Source of the DNA: Acridotheres tristis
Taxonomy: Eukaryota; Chordata; Aves; Passeriformes; Sturnidae
Direction: 5' to 3'
Assembly (NCBI GenBank): GCA_037013685.1
Contig: CM072891.1
Span: forward strand, 2,412,001-2,476,000
DNA length: 64,000 bases
Within the stretch, counting starts at the first letter, position 1; each line of letters begins with the position of its first letter. The notes below the pieces were generated by a model. It saw only the letters and a list, made by a program, of their open reading frames with translations, did no database searches and had not been told where the DNA came from. This document shows positions 49,801 through 63,200 of this stretch, piece after piece. The translations under genes were made by a program, and so were the position numbers.

Positions 49801-52455
49801 GAATCAGTAGTTTCATAATCTAGTTATCAATATTCTTGAAACAAAGGCAGTTACCACCAAGTTGCTAAGTGACTATAAGCTTGCATAAGGGGTAATTAGG
49901 ACTGTAAAGAAAAGGAGTAGACTGCTCACTTCTGATGTTTCCAGTATAAATCTAAGAATTCTTGTATAACTTTTCAAGTTCATTCTTTGACACTGATGTG
50001 GCTGCGATTTGTACAGAATTTAGTTTTATCTTACTGGATAGTGAGTACCAAAGGATATGTTACAAGAACTGGCAAATCACAATGTAGTTAATTGTAGGAT
50101 TGCCTTTCCACAAGGTGTATTACTTCCTTATTACCCTAAATGTTGGCTAGTGCTTAGTTTCATTTTTTAAAGCAAGTGGAAGCAGAATCTTTGAGGTACA
50201 GATGTCTGGAAGTGTCAGGGACTGCTGATGCCATACTGTGAGAGGTACAGTGTACTCAGTAAAATGTGCAGCCTGCATCATGAGGGTGCAGCTGTGTAAG
50301 TCCTCAGCTTGCACCTGCTCTCTGGTCATATCTTCTTAAGCATAGAATCATCAGGTGAGTGTGGCTCAGAACCTCTGGGGCACATGTTCATAGAGTTGGT
50401 ATTTTAGCTTTTGGTAGTCATTGTATTGAAATGGAATCTGGATTGAGGGAACTAACCAGCATAAATTAATATGTGCCACAAAGAAAATCATTCACTGGAA
50501 GTGATGATGGCTACAGAACATCCAAAATATGATTAAGCAAGGTGTCAAGATACCAGTTCTGGATATTTCAAATGCCATGAGGATCTGCAAGAGTTTCTTC
50601 ACCAGTATAATACAGTATGAAAAGAGGGAACAGTAGAAGTAGTAGCAGTAATAAATGAGCTTGCATTCCTTTCAGTGTTGACAGTAATGAATTGAACAAG
50701 CAAACCTGAGGCAAGTAAAAGGAGGCTGATGTACTAAACTGATGTTTATCAATAGATGCAAACCATGTGTTGGTAAGCTTAGAATCTGGAAGGGGTCATC
50801 ATATTTGAGTGGGAAAAGGTGCTTCTTACAGACATCTCTAGAGAATTGGGTGTACTTTGAAAGGAAATGCAGGGTGATGTCATGTGCTAGCCCTTTTCAT
50901 ATGTGCACCTTTGGGATTGTTTTGTTGCTCTGAAGCGCAGAGAATGTTCCAAAATGACTTTGTTGTCTTCCTCCTCTTTTGGGTTGTACCAGTAAATGCT
51001 TGATGTGCAATTGATTACATTTGTGTAATCTATAAAACCTCAATCTATGGGTTAGCTTTGTCATAATGCGGTAATAAAATTTAATGGTTTTCTGCTTATG
51101 CATTTCTGTGTTTTTTTTAAATTCTACAGGGTCATTCATATGATAATCAGTCTTGTTTGTATTACATATTCTGTAGGATCTCTGTGGGTAGCATTTGTAT
51201 AACCTTTCAAGATGCAGCTGCTGCATATGTTATTGAATCCTTTTCATTATGCATTCATTACAGAAGTATAAATAAAAATAGATTTAATAACAATGACAAG
51301 AGAAATCTACTGCAGTCTGGGATATACAGATGCAATTTGTATAATCGTGCTTCATTTTATGTTCAGTTCTAAAGTTCATAGGCATTAATACTCCAAGAAT
51401 CTTCTGTATAGTGTCTTAAATTTAAGGCTGGCCTTCATAGGATGAAAGAATGAGTTGGTAAAGTCTGGGATTCCTATTAAACCTAACTGATTAGTATATT
51501 ATATTGGTAAGGGAAAGCCCTGAAAGAGATATTAATTTGAGACCATAATAGTACAAACAGTATAAGATTCTGATTTGAAAATAATATGTTGAAAATCTTT
51601 AATACTTAGGGTATAAGGATTTCTTGCTTGTCCATGGAAAATCTTAAAAATAGAAGAGCTACCCCTCCTGTGAAACACTGCTTATACTACTATACATTTT
51701 ATAATTTCTCAAGATACAGCCCCTTCTGAGACTCCTCGACACAGAAGTTGGTCTGAACTGTGTGTGTGGAAGGGTAAGGAATGACAGGAACTTGAAGTAG
51801 ATGTTGAGATGGCTGATTTTTCTCAAACAGCTGCAAGCAGGGATGGAGCATAACTCAGCCAAGTATCAGTATGTTTCTACTCCACGCACTTGAACTAGCT
51901 AATGTTATTCCAGGCCATGGGCTTCTGAGTCCGTATTTACTTGCTTCATTGAGAGAAGTACATGCAACTCTGATAGCTCTTTATCTTTCTCAGTGAAGTA
52001 GTACTTGAGTGAGATTTTTGTCGTTTTGAGGAGGGCTCCAGGCATTCTTAAGCTGAATTCGTGTGTTTATGCATGGAATTTCTAGACAAATACATATGAA
52101 AGAGCACACATTGATGTTTCCCAGGATCCTGTTATGTAGCTCAAGCTCCTCGTGTCACCAGTGCAACAAATTGTGTGGGGAAACTTGTAAATGTTGAAAG
52201 TCTTGATCTTATGTGTAGGAAAGACTTTGAGGTGGAAAAAGGGAAGGATGTATCTGAGGAAACCTGAACACAGGGCAGATCTGTTGCTTAGATTTGTTTT
52301 ATTTTCAGCTTTCTGGCAATTGAATTGGTTTATGAAGAGAATCCTGAAATAATAGCTTTGTTTGATAATGTTACAATAATTGATCTGCAATCGATCACAG
52401 ATACGTAAGTAGAATTTTTTTAGCGTATACTTATATATTGTGTGTTAGGATTTGG
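46836..52455. other. Gene-free intron 2 stretch
   Basis: No exon or RNA gene recognised. A weak CR1-like scrap may lie at about 47268-47330 (GGCAGAACAGCCCAGGTTGA). The 50930-51380 stretch looks like candidate conserved non-coding DNA. Confidence 0.5.
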
Positions 52456-52612
52456 GTATCCCGAGGAGTTGGGGATGCCCCATCCCTGGAAGTGCTCATG
52501 ACCAGGTTGGATGGGACTTTGGGCAACCTGATCTAACCTGTCCATAGCAGAGGGTGATGGAGCTAGATGATCTTTATGGCCTCTTATAATCCAAACCATT
52601 CTAAAATTCTAT
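52456..52612 (+). mobile_element. CR1 LINE 3'-end fragment
   Basis: TTGGGGATGCCCCATCCCTG, GAAGTGCTCATGACCAGGTT, GGATGGGACTTTGGGCAACC, TGATCTAACCTGTCCATAGC and GAGCTAGATGATCTTTATGG, then a CCAAACCATTCTAAAATTCT ending, reproduce the last ~150 bp of avian CR1 in order. It is sense to STXBP6, truncated at 5', with mild decay of the tail. Confidence 0.88.
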
Positions 52613-55600
52613 TAACTAAGTGTGAATGAATTTGTGTTTTGATTGGATTTTTCAGATTAGAGTGCTTTATCTTCTTACTCTGATTTGTAATTAAATACGT
52701 CTGGTGGAGCCCCTTTAGGCATATGTGAAGTGCAGTATCTTAAGCAGCTTCATAAAGCCATATGTTGTATTCCTATCTGAAAGCAGTATCTCTAGCAATA
52801 ATCCAGAGAATTTGCCTTAGCATTAATATGGGTGCATTGGGTGAATTTAATAATATCTCCAGTGGTACTTATTGTACTGTATTATTGTACTGTAGTTGTA
52901 AGGTTTTAGTTGTCTGTTTCATGCTGTCTTTTTTTGATAACTGTTACAACCAAGTTGTAATTGGCAGTGCTGCCGTGAGGAAGTGTACTTAGTGCTCTAC
53001 TGTCAGTGGTTTTGTTAAGGAGAGAAGTGTCTGGCTAATCTAGCAGTAAAAGATAGGTTAGTTGTAAAGCATAAACAAAATTCACATGCTGGTTATTTTA
53101 ATGGTATCACATTGTGCTACATTGTTTGGTGAATTGGAAAGTGGATAGGTTATTCTGCAATTGCATTTTAAAAATGAAGGAATTGAGTTGCTCCATGATA
53201 GCTTCATATTGAACTGTTTGCCAAAAGATACAGACCTCTTCTTTTCGTCTCATATGTTAAGCTGTCATAATTTCAGATAAAGTCATTTGGTAAAAATACT
53301 TAATAATACTTACTGCTTAATTAAATGTCAGAATATAGAGTTCAAGTCATATGCAGTATCTTGCAAAGTATTATAGCAAACAGGTCAATAAACCTGTTTT
53401 AAACTAGTATGGTCTGTTTTCTGTGTGAAAGTTACTTACTATGGTATAACTTTTGACAACTTCATAACTTCTCGCTCAAGCTGCTAAGTATTGGTTGTTT
53501 TTATTTTTTTTTTCTCTTGAAATAGTTTTAAGCAAGTGTTAAATCAACAGGTGGACCACAGCTTGAACCAGAACTTACAAAATATTAGATTAGAAGAAAG
53601 TCTGTCCACCGAATTGATGTTTAACTGATATTTAGTCAGCTCTTATCTAGCCTAGTGGGGACTGACATAGTTCAAGTCATGAAAGACAAGGAATTAGCTC
53701 AATGATATACTGGGGGATGTGTCAGAATGAAAAAAATAAACAGAGCAAAACAGAAACAAAAACCACACAAAGTGAAAACAAGAAATACAGGTCTGAAAGG
53801 AATCTGCAAACAAATCCTTCAGCATAAGTTTTTACTTTTATTTCTTTAGTGGCTCTTTAGGGAGTTGCCATTCTCCCCCTCTCCAATGGCTCTTGAATTT
53901 GTGCAGTCATATTACTGACCCAGGTCAGGAACTGATTCAACTGAAAAATATTTTTCTTTTCCTGTGTTCTTTTCCATCCTGCTCACTCTGCAGTCTGGTT
54001 CCACCTGTGAATGAAAGCCATGGCATGGGACAGAGTGAAAGCCAAGGCAATGGGAGGAGGCACCTGACAGCAGTACCTGATTTATGCCATAGAGGTACCA
54101 AACTTCTGACCATGACCTCTGCTGCCTCTGCTCTGTCACTCTTGTTTGGTGCTGGTACAAATCCTGAACAAATTGATTCCATGCATTTGTCCAAAGCTGT
54201 ATTTGAATTTATTGAGACCAAATAGTGTCTTCATAAACAAGCTATGTATTTATTAAAAGTAAATAAAAACATGGTGTGTTAATAATCAAAACAGGAACAA
54301 AGTGAAATTCACAAGGCTGATGTACTATGCAAGGGCTTTCCTATGCAGCAACCTTACTGCTTACTTCAAATGTGCTTCTTCACTAAAATAGTAATTTCCT
54401 TAGGCTCCCCTTGATGAATCAGTTATATATACTAGGATATACACTCAGAGGAAGCTGAGTGACATGACAGCCCATTACATGAAGGCTATGTTCACAAGCA
54501 GCCCAGTATTCTCAGCAAAAGAATTAACAGCTTGCAACCCAAATAAGGATTCTGGTTCAGTCACCTAAGCCTCAGTGATGGCTAGCCCATTGTAAAAGAG
54601 GAGATCTAACTTAAGGCATTTATTTTTACCAAATTTATGTGAAATATGTGATTTATTTCCTCAAACTACTGTACTTTATTTGCCAATGAGCAGAGACTTA
54701 CTGTCAACATTGTTGATAGTCTCATTTTTATGTGCATTGCAATTAATTAACATAATGTCATGTATTGCAAGTATAGATGTATAATATATCCTTATCTATC
54801 TAAGGGAAAATGTTAATTCTGATTGACAGCATCAGGTGAGTTGGAGAGAACATATGGAAATATTTTTCTTGTCACATTCTAATCCTTGTGAGTATCTTAC
54901 GGTAGGGTATCAGTAAAGGACTGCTTCTTTCTAAAGCAGAAGTATTGCATCAGATAACACCCTTTTTCATGGAAGTACGATGCTAATGGTTGTGTTCCCA
55001 TGGGTGGGAAGATGCATGGGTGACCTTTCTACAAGGTCTTTTTGAAATGAAATTAATAACTCTCATGCCTGGATAATTTGACCAACACAGAAGTGTGAAA
55101 TGTTGAAATGTTTCTGCCCCTTTTTTAGATCCCTTTTTAATGCCTGGTATGTAGGGGTGTTGTAGCTGTAAAACATCACTTGGCTGATGATGCATTTCAG
55201 CTCTCCTTAAGATAAATTTGTGGTTTAATTATTTGCTTTAAAGTAATCTGATCCTGATTGTATTCTTATACCTTTGCTAGTCATATTCAATACCTGTTAA
55301 TCGGGGAATGTTCCAGCCTAACTTGGCACATAAAATACAACTGAAGCAGACATCCCTTTAAAATATAATTAAAACTTAGAGACCTTACTATTCCCATGGT
55401 ATTGTCCAGTAATCCATTAGCTTTTGTACGCTACTGAGATGCTTCTTTTAAAAGTCTGTTCATCATTACTGTGCTCCTTGTGCATCGTGCTGCTGAGTTT
55501 GACTAGGGAAAGCAAGACATTAAGACGAAGACTTTCAAATGGGATAAGGCTGCTCTGCTCCCTTTCCCTGTAATTTTAGTCCTTGTATCCTTTTAGTCCA

Positions 55601-58600
55601 AATGCCTTTACTTGCTTTCCATGATGTAGTTTCTATAGCTATATTCTGGATCACGTTCAACTTCTTGTGTTGGCAGTCTTTGCAATTATACCGCATTCAA
55701 TAAATCTCTGAAAAGGCTAAATTGACTTCTAAAGAGCCTTTTGAAGGCCTCATTACCATCATTTTCTGTCCTGACAGGCTAATAGGGACACACCCCTACA
55801 CTTCTAGCAGTGCCAGATTATTAAGTGCTTGAATACCTGTCCTTATAGCATCTAAATTTTCCAGTGTAGTGCTCATTTCTTTTAGTATCAAATAGCATAT
55901 TCTGTGTAGCTGTGATAGAATCAGTCTGTAGAAACCAAGAACTGGGTGCAGATGTGTTTGCTTAAGAACTGTTAAACCAGCTGATGCTGCAGTGTACTGC
56001 TTGTACATAGCTGTCTCTAACAGACAAAACCTTGTTTAGATTCATAGGTAATCTTGCAGATTGAAGATTTTAGTTCATGTAAGAGAAAACCATTTCAGTT
56101 TTCTCAAGCTTGGGAGGGCAGAAAGGTACAGTGAGCATCTCTTGCTGATGCCACGGGAGATTTTGCAAGCAAGCATTATGAACAGCTCTTGCAGTAGTTG
56201 GGCAAATCAAATGATAGGTACTAATTACTGTGTCCCAGTGGTTCTCAGGTGAGAATCATAGGAATTCATGCCCCATTTACTGTTTCATGAACAGAGACAA
56301 GCTTTGAAAGGCAAGTTGTTGCTTCTTGAAAAGCCAGTGACAGAAAAAGTGCCAAGTAAGGAAGAACTCAAATAGGATTAGTGTAATGATTTCAATATGT
56401 AATTTTAATTAAACTTTGTGAGTTGTCAAAAGATCATATGAAAAGATGGAATGGGGAATTAAACCCCTAAAGCGAGGGGTCCTATTCTTGTTTTTATTTA
56501 TGTATTTTGGGGTGAAGCACAACAACTTTGGTTGTAGCAGAGAGCATCTCACCTAGCAGCTGAATGCTGTTTTGAGTGAGTGTAAGCTGAAATGGCTGTA
56601 TTTGCAACGGATCACTAACTGAGAATAGCTACCAGATGGAAAATGTAGTGGAAATTAATATTTGTGGAACAATGTCAAGTTTCTCATTAAGAGAATTAGC
56701 CTCTAGGGTGGGCTGTAGGGTTTTTTGTCTCTTCCCACACCTCCTTTTTAAGGTGTTATGTCTAACTGCTACTAATAATGTGTACTTAGGTAAGTAAGTT
56801 GTTGAAAACTGATAATTTTTTAGAACTTGTGTTTTTAGGAAATTCTCTTAAATTTCACTCCAGAGCAACTTACATGATGCAATAGTTTTATTGCTACAGT
56901 CTTGGGATTTGGAAATATCCAGCTGATTTTCCAACTTTCACTGGGAGACAGGGTCAGACCTGCAGAAATTATGATAGCTGACAATATGCTTGTATTGTAA
57001 ATTCTTCAAAGCTGTGAAAGCAAGTCTTTAGAGTGTGAAGCAAACCTTGTGTGTTTTTTTAAGTACATGAATTTTTGCATTTTTGTTACAAGCATTTTTT
57101 AAATTTCGATTCTGACTCCAGCTTGTAACTCTTAATCTGAAATTTATTTATTTAGTAAGGTTCTAGTATACAAAAGAAAGCCAAACAAAGGTTTGTTGAA
57201 CAGGTTTGTCTTTGCAGGGACTAATTTGTGATTCTTTTATTGCTCCTATGGAAAAATAGTAAGTGCTTTTCCCCCTCTCTAACAGAAATTCTTCAGCAAC
57301 CATTCTGTTTAATTTTTTTAGTTTCTAAGGAATTCAATAAATAGTATGAGTTTTCTAGAAGGAAAAGGTCTGGAAGTGCACTGTGTTTTCTTAGTGGGTA
57401 GAGGACAGAGAAACCAGCTATAAAGGCACCACATTTGAATTACCTCTGTCTCCTTAAGATGTGTGCTTATCTGAAAGAAACAAAACATTAAAGTAATTCA
57501 TTGTTTAGAGATTATTTGTATAAAAAATTGATTCCTAGCATTGAGAGAACCAACCACGAAATATAAATCTTGATAATAAAACAGGTCTTGATGCGATGTA
57601 GTGAGTTCTTCCAGGATGAGCAAATCAAAGCAGTTATTTATGACTGAAGCAGGACACAGTTTGGCACTGCATGGCTGAAATTGTCATCAATTTATACAAA
57701 CAAAAAATATTAGCCTTAGGCCACGTGTGTAAGAGAGTGGCCTGGAGCTGTTTTCTCCTGAAACATTGTGCAGAGACATGAAGCTCTGACCCAGTTCTCT
57801 CTTGATGTCTGGGCCTGCCTGGCTGGGAAATGGTGCGGAAGAGAACCATTAGGAGAAACTAGATTGTGACAAAGCTCCTTGTCTTCCTCTTTTTATCTTG
57901 ACTTAAGAATATTGTCATACCATTGTCACAGTGCTCTGATAGGAAGGAGAAGTGTTACAAGTCTGAACTGTGCAGACAGCAGTGGTATGTAATACAAATG
58001 TGCAGCTCTAAGCATTGAGAAACAGTGATAGATGGGCTGCAGTCCTGGATCTCCCAGTCCCACGTCCTGAAACTGCGTGGAGCTGAGCCCAGTAAATAAC
58101 CTTTGATTTGAAATGAGACTTTCACTTGCTCATACCAGTATGCTTTAGACTTTTACAGTGCTATTTTCACTGCTCAGCGTTTTCCTTTGCCACATTGAGT
58201 CAGTCTTTGTCAGATAACAATTATTGAATCTTTTCTCCATTTTATATTTCTTTCCTTTTTAGTATTGGATAATAGATTTTGTTGAAATGGTCAGTGATTT
58301 CTTTTAAAACTGATGATAGCACAGTCTTTACAAACATTTTGATTCATTTATTTGTTTATTTTTGCTTCTAAGCTTGAAGTTTTTAAGTGGAGTTATATGG
58401 AGTTGTTGCTGTGGTACCTATAATGCCTTGTTCATAAAAGATTCAGCAGTATAGCTGGCTTCTAGGCTAGAATAGTCTGTAAAATTGCCTCTGCATGAGA
58501 AAAAAGTATTATATAGGAATATTAGTTGCTGCACCATTTGTTTGGTTTTATCAATGAGTATTTATGGATGACTCTAACAGGTTAATTACAGGACAGCCTT

Positions 58601-59689
58601 CATGGGCTAGGCAGCAGACAAGCCAACAGTCATGGTGATTCTTGGCTGTAACTGTGCAGTGGGAAGAAGCTATTAGCAGCAAATTTACAAGCTATGAGGC
58701 TTAGAATAATAGATTATATTAATACTGTGTATTAGAGGACAGAAAAATCAAGCAAATGTTCTACTGTACATAAAACATTAGAAGAAACCAAGGACCTTTC
58801 ATTTCAGGATGGGAATTTTCTGTATTAGGGGTATATAAAGCAGAGACTAAGAAAAATACTCCTAAGAAGCCATAACCAACTAACAAAAATTCCCTGTTTA
58901 CAAAGGCAACTGCAAATATAAAAATGCATGTAAGTTGCATAGTAATCAATTTCATACAAGAAAAATAACAATTGTTTTGTATATGTTGAAAATCTAATTG
59001 TTAGTTCTGGTGTTTGGAGATTGTTCTGTTTCTTCATATAAGTTTAATTTTGAATGGAGGGATGAGAAAAAATGTACAGTCTGGTAGAAATACTGTGGGT
59101 TTTTTCTTTTACTTTATTCCCCTACCTTAAAGTGCTTGCAGTTTTTACAGAGTGGTCAGCACAGTAAAAATTACTGACATAAATGTTAAGAATATAGAAT
59201 TTGATCAGAAGTAAATGCTGACCAAGTAACAGGGCAGTTAAGTTGAATAACACAATTATTTCTGAGTAGTATGTAATTTCTATGTATTTTTAGAGTCCAT
59301 TCAAGCTCTTACTATAAGCTTACAGAAAAATCACTTAAATTTGATTTTCAATTTTCAATTTAATTTGAAAATCTGCTCAGTGCTAGGCCCTTAAACATTA
59401 TGTTTGGCATTACAGAATTGGTCTCATTTTAAGTGTTAGACCCTGCACTTTCAATAATTAAGTAATGCTAAAGTAAAATATTAGTGAGGGTAACAATTAT
59501 GCATTATGTAAAACTGGCACTAAAAGAATATTTATGTCTTACTGTTCTACATTACAGCAGTAAATTGGTGCTTGTAAAGGAATTTATGAATACCCAAGTA
59601 GATCTAATATCACTCACTTTGAGGGGAATAGAGTCATGTAGCAGTGTAGCACAGCTTTTGCTGTCTTTGTGGGCAGATGGGGTAATTTG
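52613..59689. other. Gene-free intron 2 stretch
   Basis: No exon, RNA gene or recognisable transposon. A 110-residue frame at 53893-54225 overlaps frames on the other strand and has no domain that I recognise. Confidence 0.55.
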
Positions 59690-60215
59690 TATAGGAGAGG
59701 TGGACTGTGAGGTCAGGGCAAGAGCTGAGAGGACCACGGGGCTCAAAGGTGTGATTCTGTTTCTACTCAGTGGTTCAGAGTCTTACAGGGATAGCTGCTG
59801 GTGATGTGGTGGGTGTGGAAGGTGATCCTGGAGCCAGACCTAGTTCATGCCCTTTTCCATGACTAGGATAACAGAATGTGCTGTGTCCCTCAGGTCTGCA
59901 GGTGGTACCAAATTGGGACAGGGGAGGTAGGACTTTCAATACGGTGGCTCTAGATGTGGGCATGGGGCAACAGGAATGGACTTCCCGATGTTTGGCCAAG
60001 ACAAGTGTGAAATCCTGCACCTGGGCTGGAATAACCCACTGCTTGGGGTAGAGGGTTGCCTGTCAAGTCTGGAGAGGAGAGGAAAGTGAAGTTCTTCATT
60101 TGGTTTACTATCTTTTGCAATTAAGCAACTTCACCGAATGATAATGCTTGCCTCACTTTGAGCAGGGGTTTGACTAGGTGACCCAGAGGTCAGATTCACT
60201 TCTGTGATTCTGAAT
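59690..60215 (+). mobile_element. CR1 LINE relic with internal deletion
   Basis: Old CR1 sequence. CTCAGGTCTGCAGGTGGTAC and CAAATTGGGACAGGGGAGGT correspond to the DNA around the reverse-transcriptase ADDTKL box. AAGTGTGAAATCCTGCACCT, followed by GGGCTGGAATAACCC, corresponds to the 'KC.VLHLG.NN' segment. Most of the following ORF2 and UTR are missing. The copy ends with a CR1-type 3' terminus at about 60165-60213 (GGTTTGACTAGGTGACCCAG, CTTCTGTGATTCTGA). The 5' boundary is uncertain. Confidence 0.72.
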
Positions 60216-63200
60216 TGTATAAATGAGCAGGCAGCTATGGAGGAACTCTGGCATGTTTTGACAAAGTAATTCCAGTCTGTCATAAAATCAGGAATGTTTT
60301 GGTAATCTGAGTGCTGTGTACAGGCTTCTTTAAAGTTTCATGATGCAATTGGTACAAGCAGCAAAAAACTTGTCTGCAGAAAGAGCAGAATATTAGATTC
60401 AGATTGAATCTCTGTCAACAAGCTACGTGCTTTCTAAGACTGTCACGTATAGCAGTGGACATTTTTTCCCTGAGGATTGGGTTTGGATATCTCTGTTAGT
60501 CCTGAATTGACTTTGCTTTGAATGACAAATACAATACTTAAGAACTGGGATTCTGGTAAATGCAAGACATCTAGTGAGAGATGAAAGGTTCTATCAATAA
60601 AAAGCTAACTTGGTTTTATACTTGCTCCTGATAAGTTTTGCCAAAAGTATCTCTACTCAACCATAAATTAGTTGGCTATCTTTTCCAAAATTTAGCAGTG
60701 TAGTATGACAAGATTGGAACTATATTTTGCTGTGAGAGAAATTGCATTTGATTTTAACATTCCAGAGTAATTTTCCTTGTAAGGAAATCCCACAGTCAAG
60801 TGTGTATTAACTTTACTTATTAAAGTTGGTATTTGAATCTTACTTTGGTTTTCAGTGGTGGATGTTACATCTGAATTCTGGAACTACTGGATGGACTAAT
60901 AGTGGACATTAGTCCAGTAGTGGATAAGCCACTATTGGCAGTTTTATTTGGCATGTTTCTGTATCCTGCTGTAGAATGGGTGGACCTGATGAGTTCTGCT
61001 TTAGGTAAAGTGTGGCAACAGATGTATGAAAGGGAACACAAGTTACCCATTTTTTCATGATTTAGGCAGCAAGTATGCTGAGTCTTCTCAACAGATCACT
61101 ATAGATAAAAGTAGCTTAGTTTAGAGTCTTCCATTTTAAACAAATCAGAATAATTTTTTCATCTGGTCTTGCTTGAACCTACTGGTGTCTGGCTGGAAGA
61201 AATCAAATGTGTTTTCCATATTAAGTGTATTTCCAGAGTTTCTTGTAAAACATGTAGCATGGATGTTTCATGTAAAGCATATTATCCACTCTGTTACCTC
61301 CAATGCACTGCAAAGCACTGAAAAAGTCAGTCATAAGATGATAAAATGTCATGAGCCAAAAAAGCTGCAACATTAGATTTCATTTTTCAGGTTGTGCATG
61401 TCTTTAGATCTGCTTGTGTTTAGAGTTCATAAATTCAAATATATAGTTTTAGACAACCTGCTGATATTTTTCATGGGACTTTTCACAGTCTTGCCAGGTA
61501 CCAAATTTGCCTTATCATATGCTGGTCTGCACCTCAGACCAGCAGGAAAGCTGAAAATCAGTTATAGAAGGGTTAGGTCCTGGGATACGTAATGAGGAGT
61601 TCATCCCTCTGTTGCACTTTGCAATGAATACAAAGTGACAATAGTAGGAACAAACCTTCAAGGTGTTGTAGTGCTGCTTGCATCAGTTCTCCCTGTGTTC
61701 AGATTGTGGGTGAGTTTTCAGCATTTCTGCCTACCCAGACTGTTCTTAGGGCCTTTTTTTTTTTTTTTCTTTTTTTTACCCGTCCCCTCTTAAAGTGATT
61801 CCACTGTATTTCTACTAGTTTGGGGAATTACCTGTCCTCCAGATGCTAGTAGGATTTAGGGCTTTTTTGCACTATGGTAATGTTGTATTTTTTTCCTCTC
61901 CTGATAATTGGAAGAGCTTTTTGTAAATCTGCCTGCAGTACTACTAATGTTCTCTGTAGAACCTCCCACCAAGGCAGCAGGCAGCTCCATCCATCCTAGA
62001 TCTTGTACCAACATTCACAGCATGGCTGGAAGCCAAGGGGGCATCTCTGGTGTCTCCAGTTCTAACTGCTGAGTGCCCTGGATAGTGAAACTGCTTTAAA
62101 CATTTGAGATATAGATCTTTCTGATCCAGACTTTCTGTATGTTTCCTGCCTGTTCTTTGGGCATTTTTTGGTCCTTTCACACTCTTTCAAACTGTTGCAT
62201 TTATCTGCTTCAGAATATCTTTAGTCTTAACCTTTCAAATGTAGGAGAAATCCGGATCTGAGGAACAACTCTTTTTCCTTCAACTTGTTTTTAATTTGGC
62301 TATAAATATAAATGCATTACTAATACACAAAATCTGCAAAAGAAAATAATTGGTTTTTCTCCTCTCAAGGGCTATTATTAGTGTACTGTGTCTAGGAACA
62401 CTATGGATATTGCTTTAGAAAAAGTATTCTTCCCTCAGTGTAAGTTTCCTTTACCTTATCCTTTGTGTATTGTCAACTCATGTATACTTTCACTGGCTGT
62501 TTTCTGCTAGGAAATTGTCCAATACAGTCAGGCAAAACACACACTTTCAAATAATTCGTACTTACCTACTTGGATAAAATCCTATTGTTCAGGTACTTCA
62601 AAACAGAAAAACAAAGAAACAAGCAGTAATGCTTTTAACAGACATGGGTTTATGGGCTCATGGCAGTCTTTTGTTTCTGATTGGTTTGGGATTTTTTTGG
62701 GTTTTTTTGATAATTGGTGCTTGGTAGAGTGAAATTGGAATGTCCACCTGTAGTAGTAGCTTCTGTTCTTGGCATTTACAGATAACAGACAAAATTAGTT
62801 CAGTCTACACAGACCTGTTAAATGTATTTCAATATTGACCTGGAATCCAAAGTAAAACTTTTAAATGTTTCCAAACTGAAATTTATTTTCTCTTTGGGCT
62901 TCATATCACATTTCAGCTGTACCTTTAGGTACCTCCCCACTGATAAATTTCTGGGGTGTTTATTAGTTAGGGCATGTGTGTATGTGTGTGTTTCAATTTC
63001 TTCATAGCCTTAAGTGGTCGAAGTCTGGCAGGCTTTTTTAGTTGCTTGTATTGAGATTTACATGTTTTCATACCACATGTGTATGTGAAGGATTCTCCAG
63101 AATTCTCTCTGACAGTCTGAGTTACAAGTGTATAGAATAATTTGCCCACAGCTCTTCTGACTTAGGCCATTGTATAGCAAAAGCTGGGGATTTTTTTTTT

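Noticed and set aside
53893..54225. 110-codon + strand frame
   Set aside because: No recognisable domain and opposite-strand frames of similar length exist; could not be supported as a gene.
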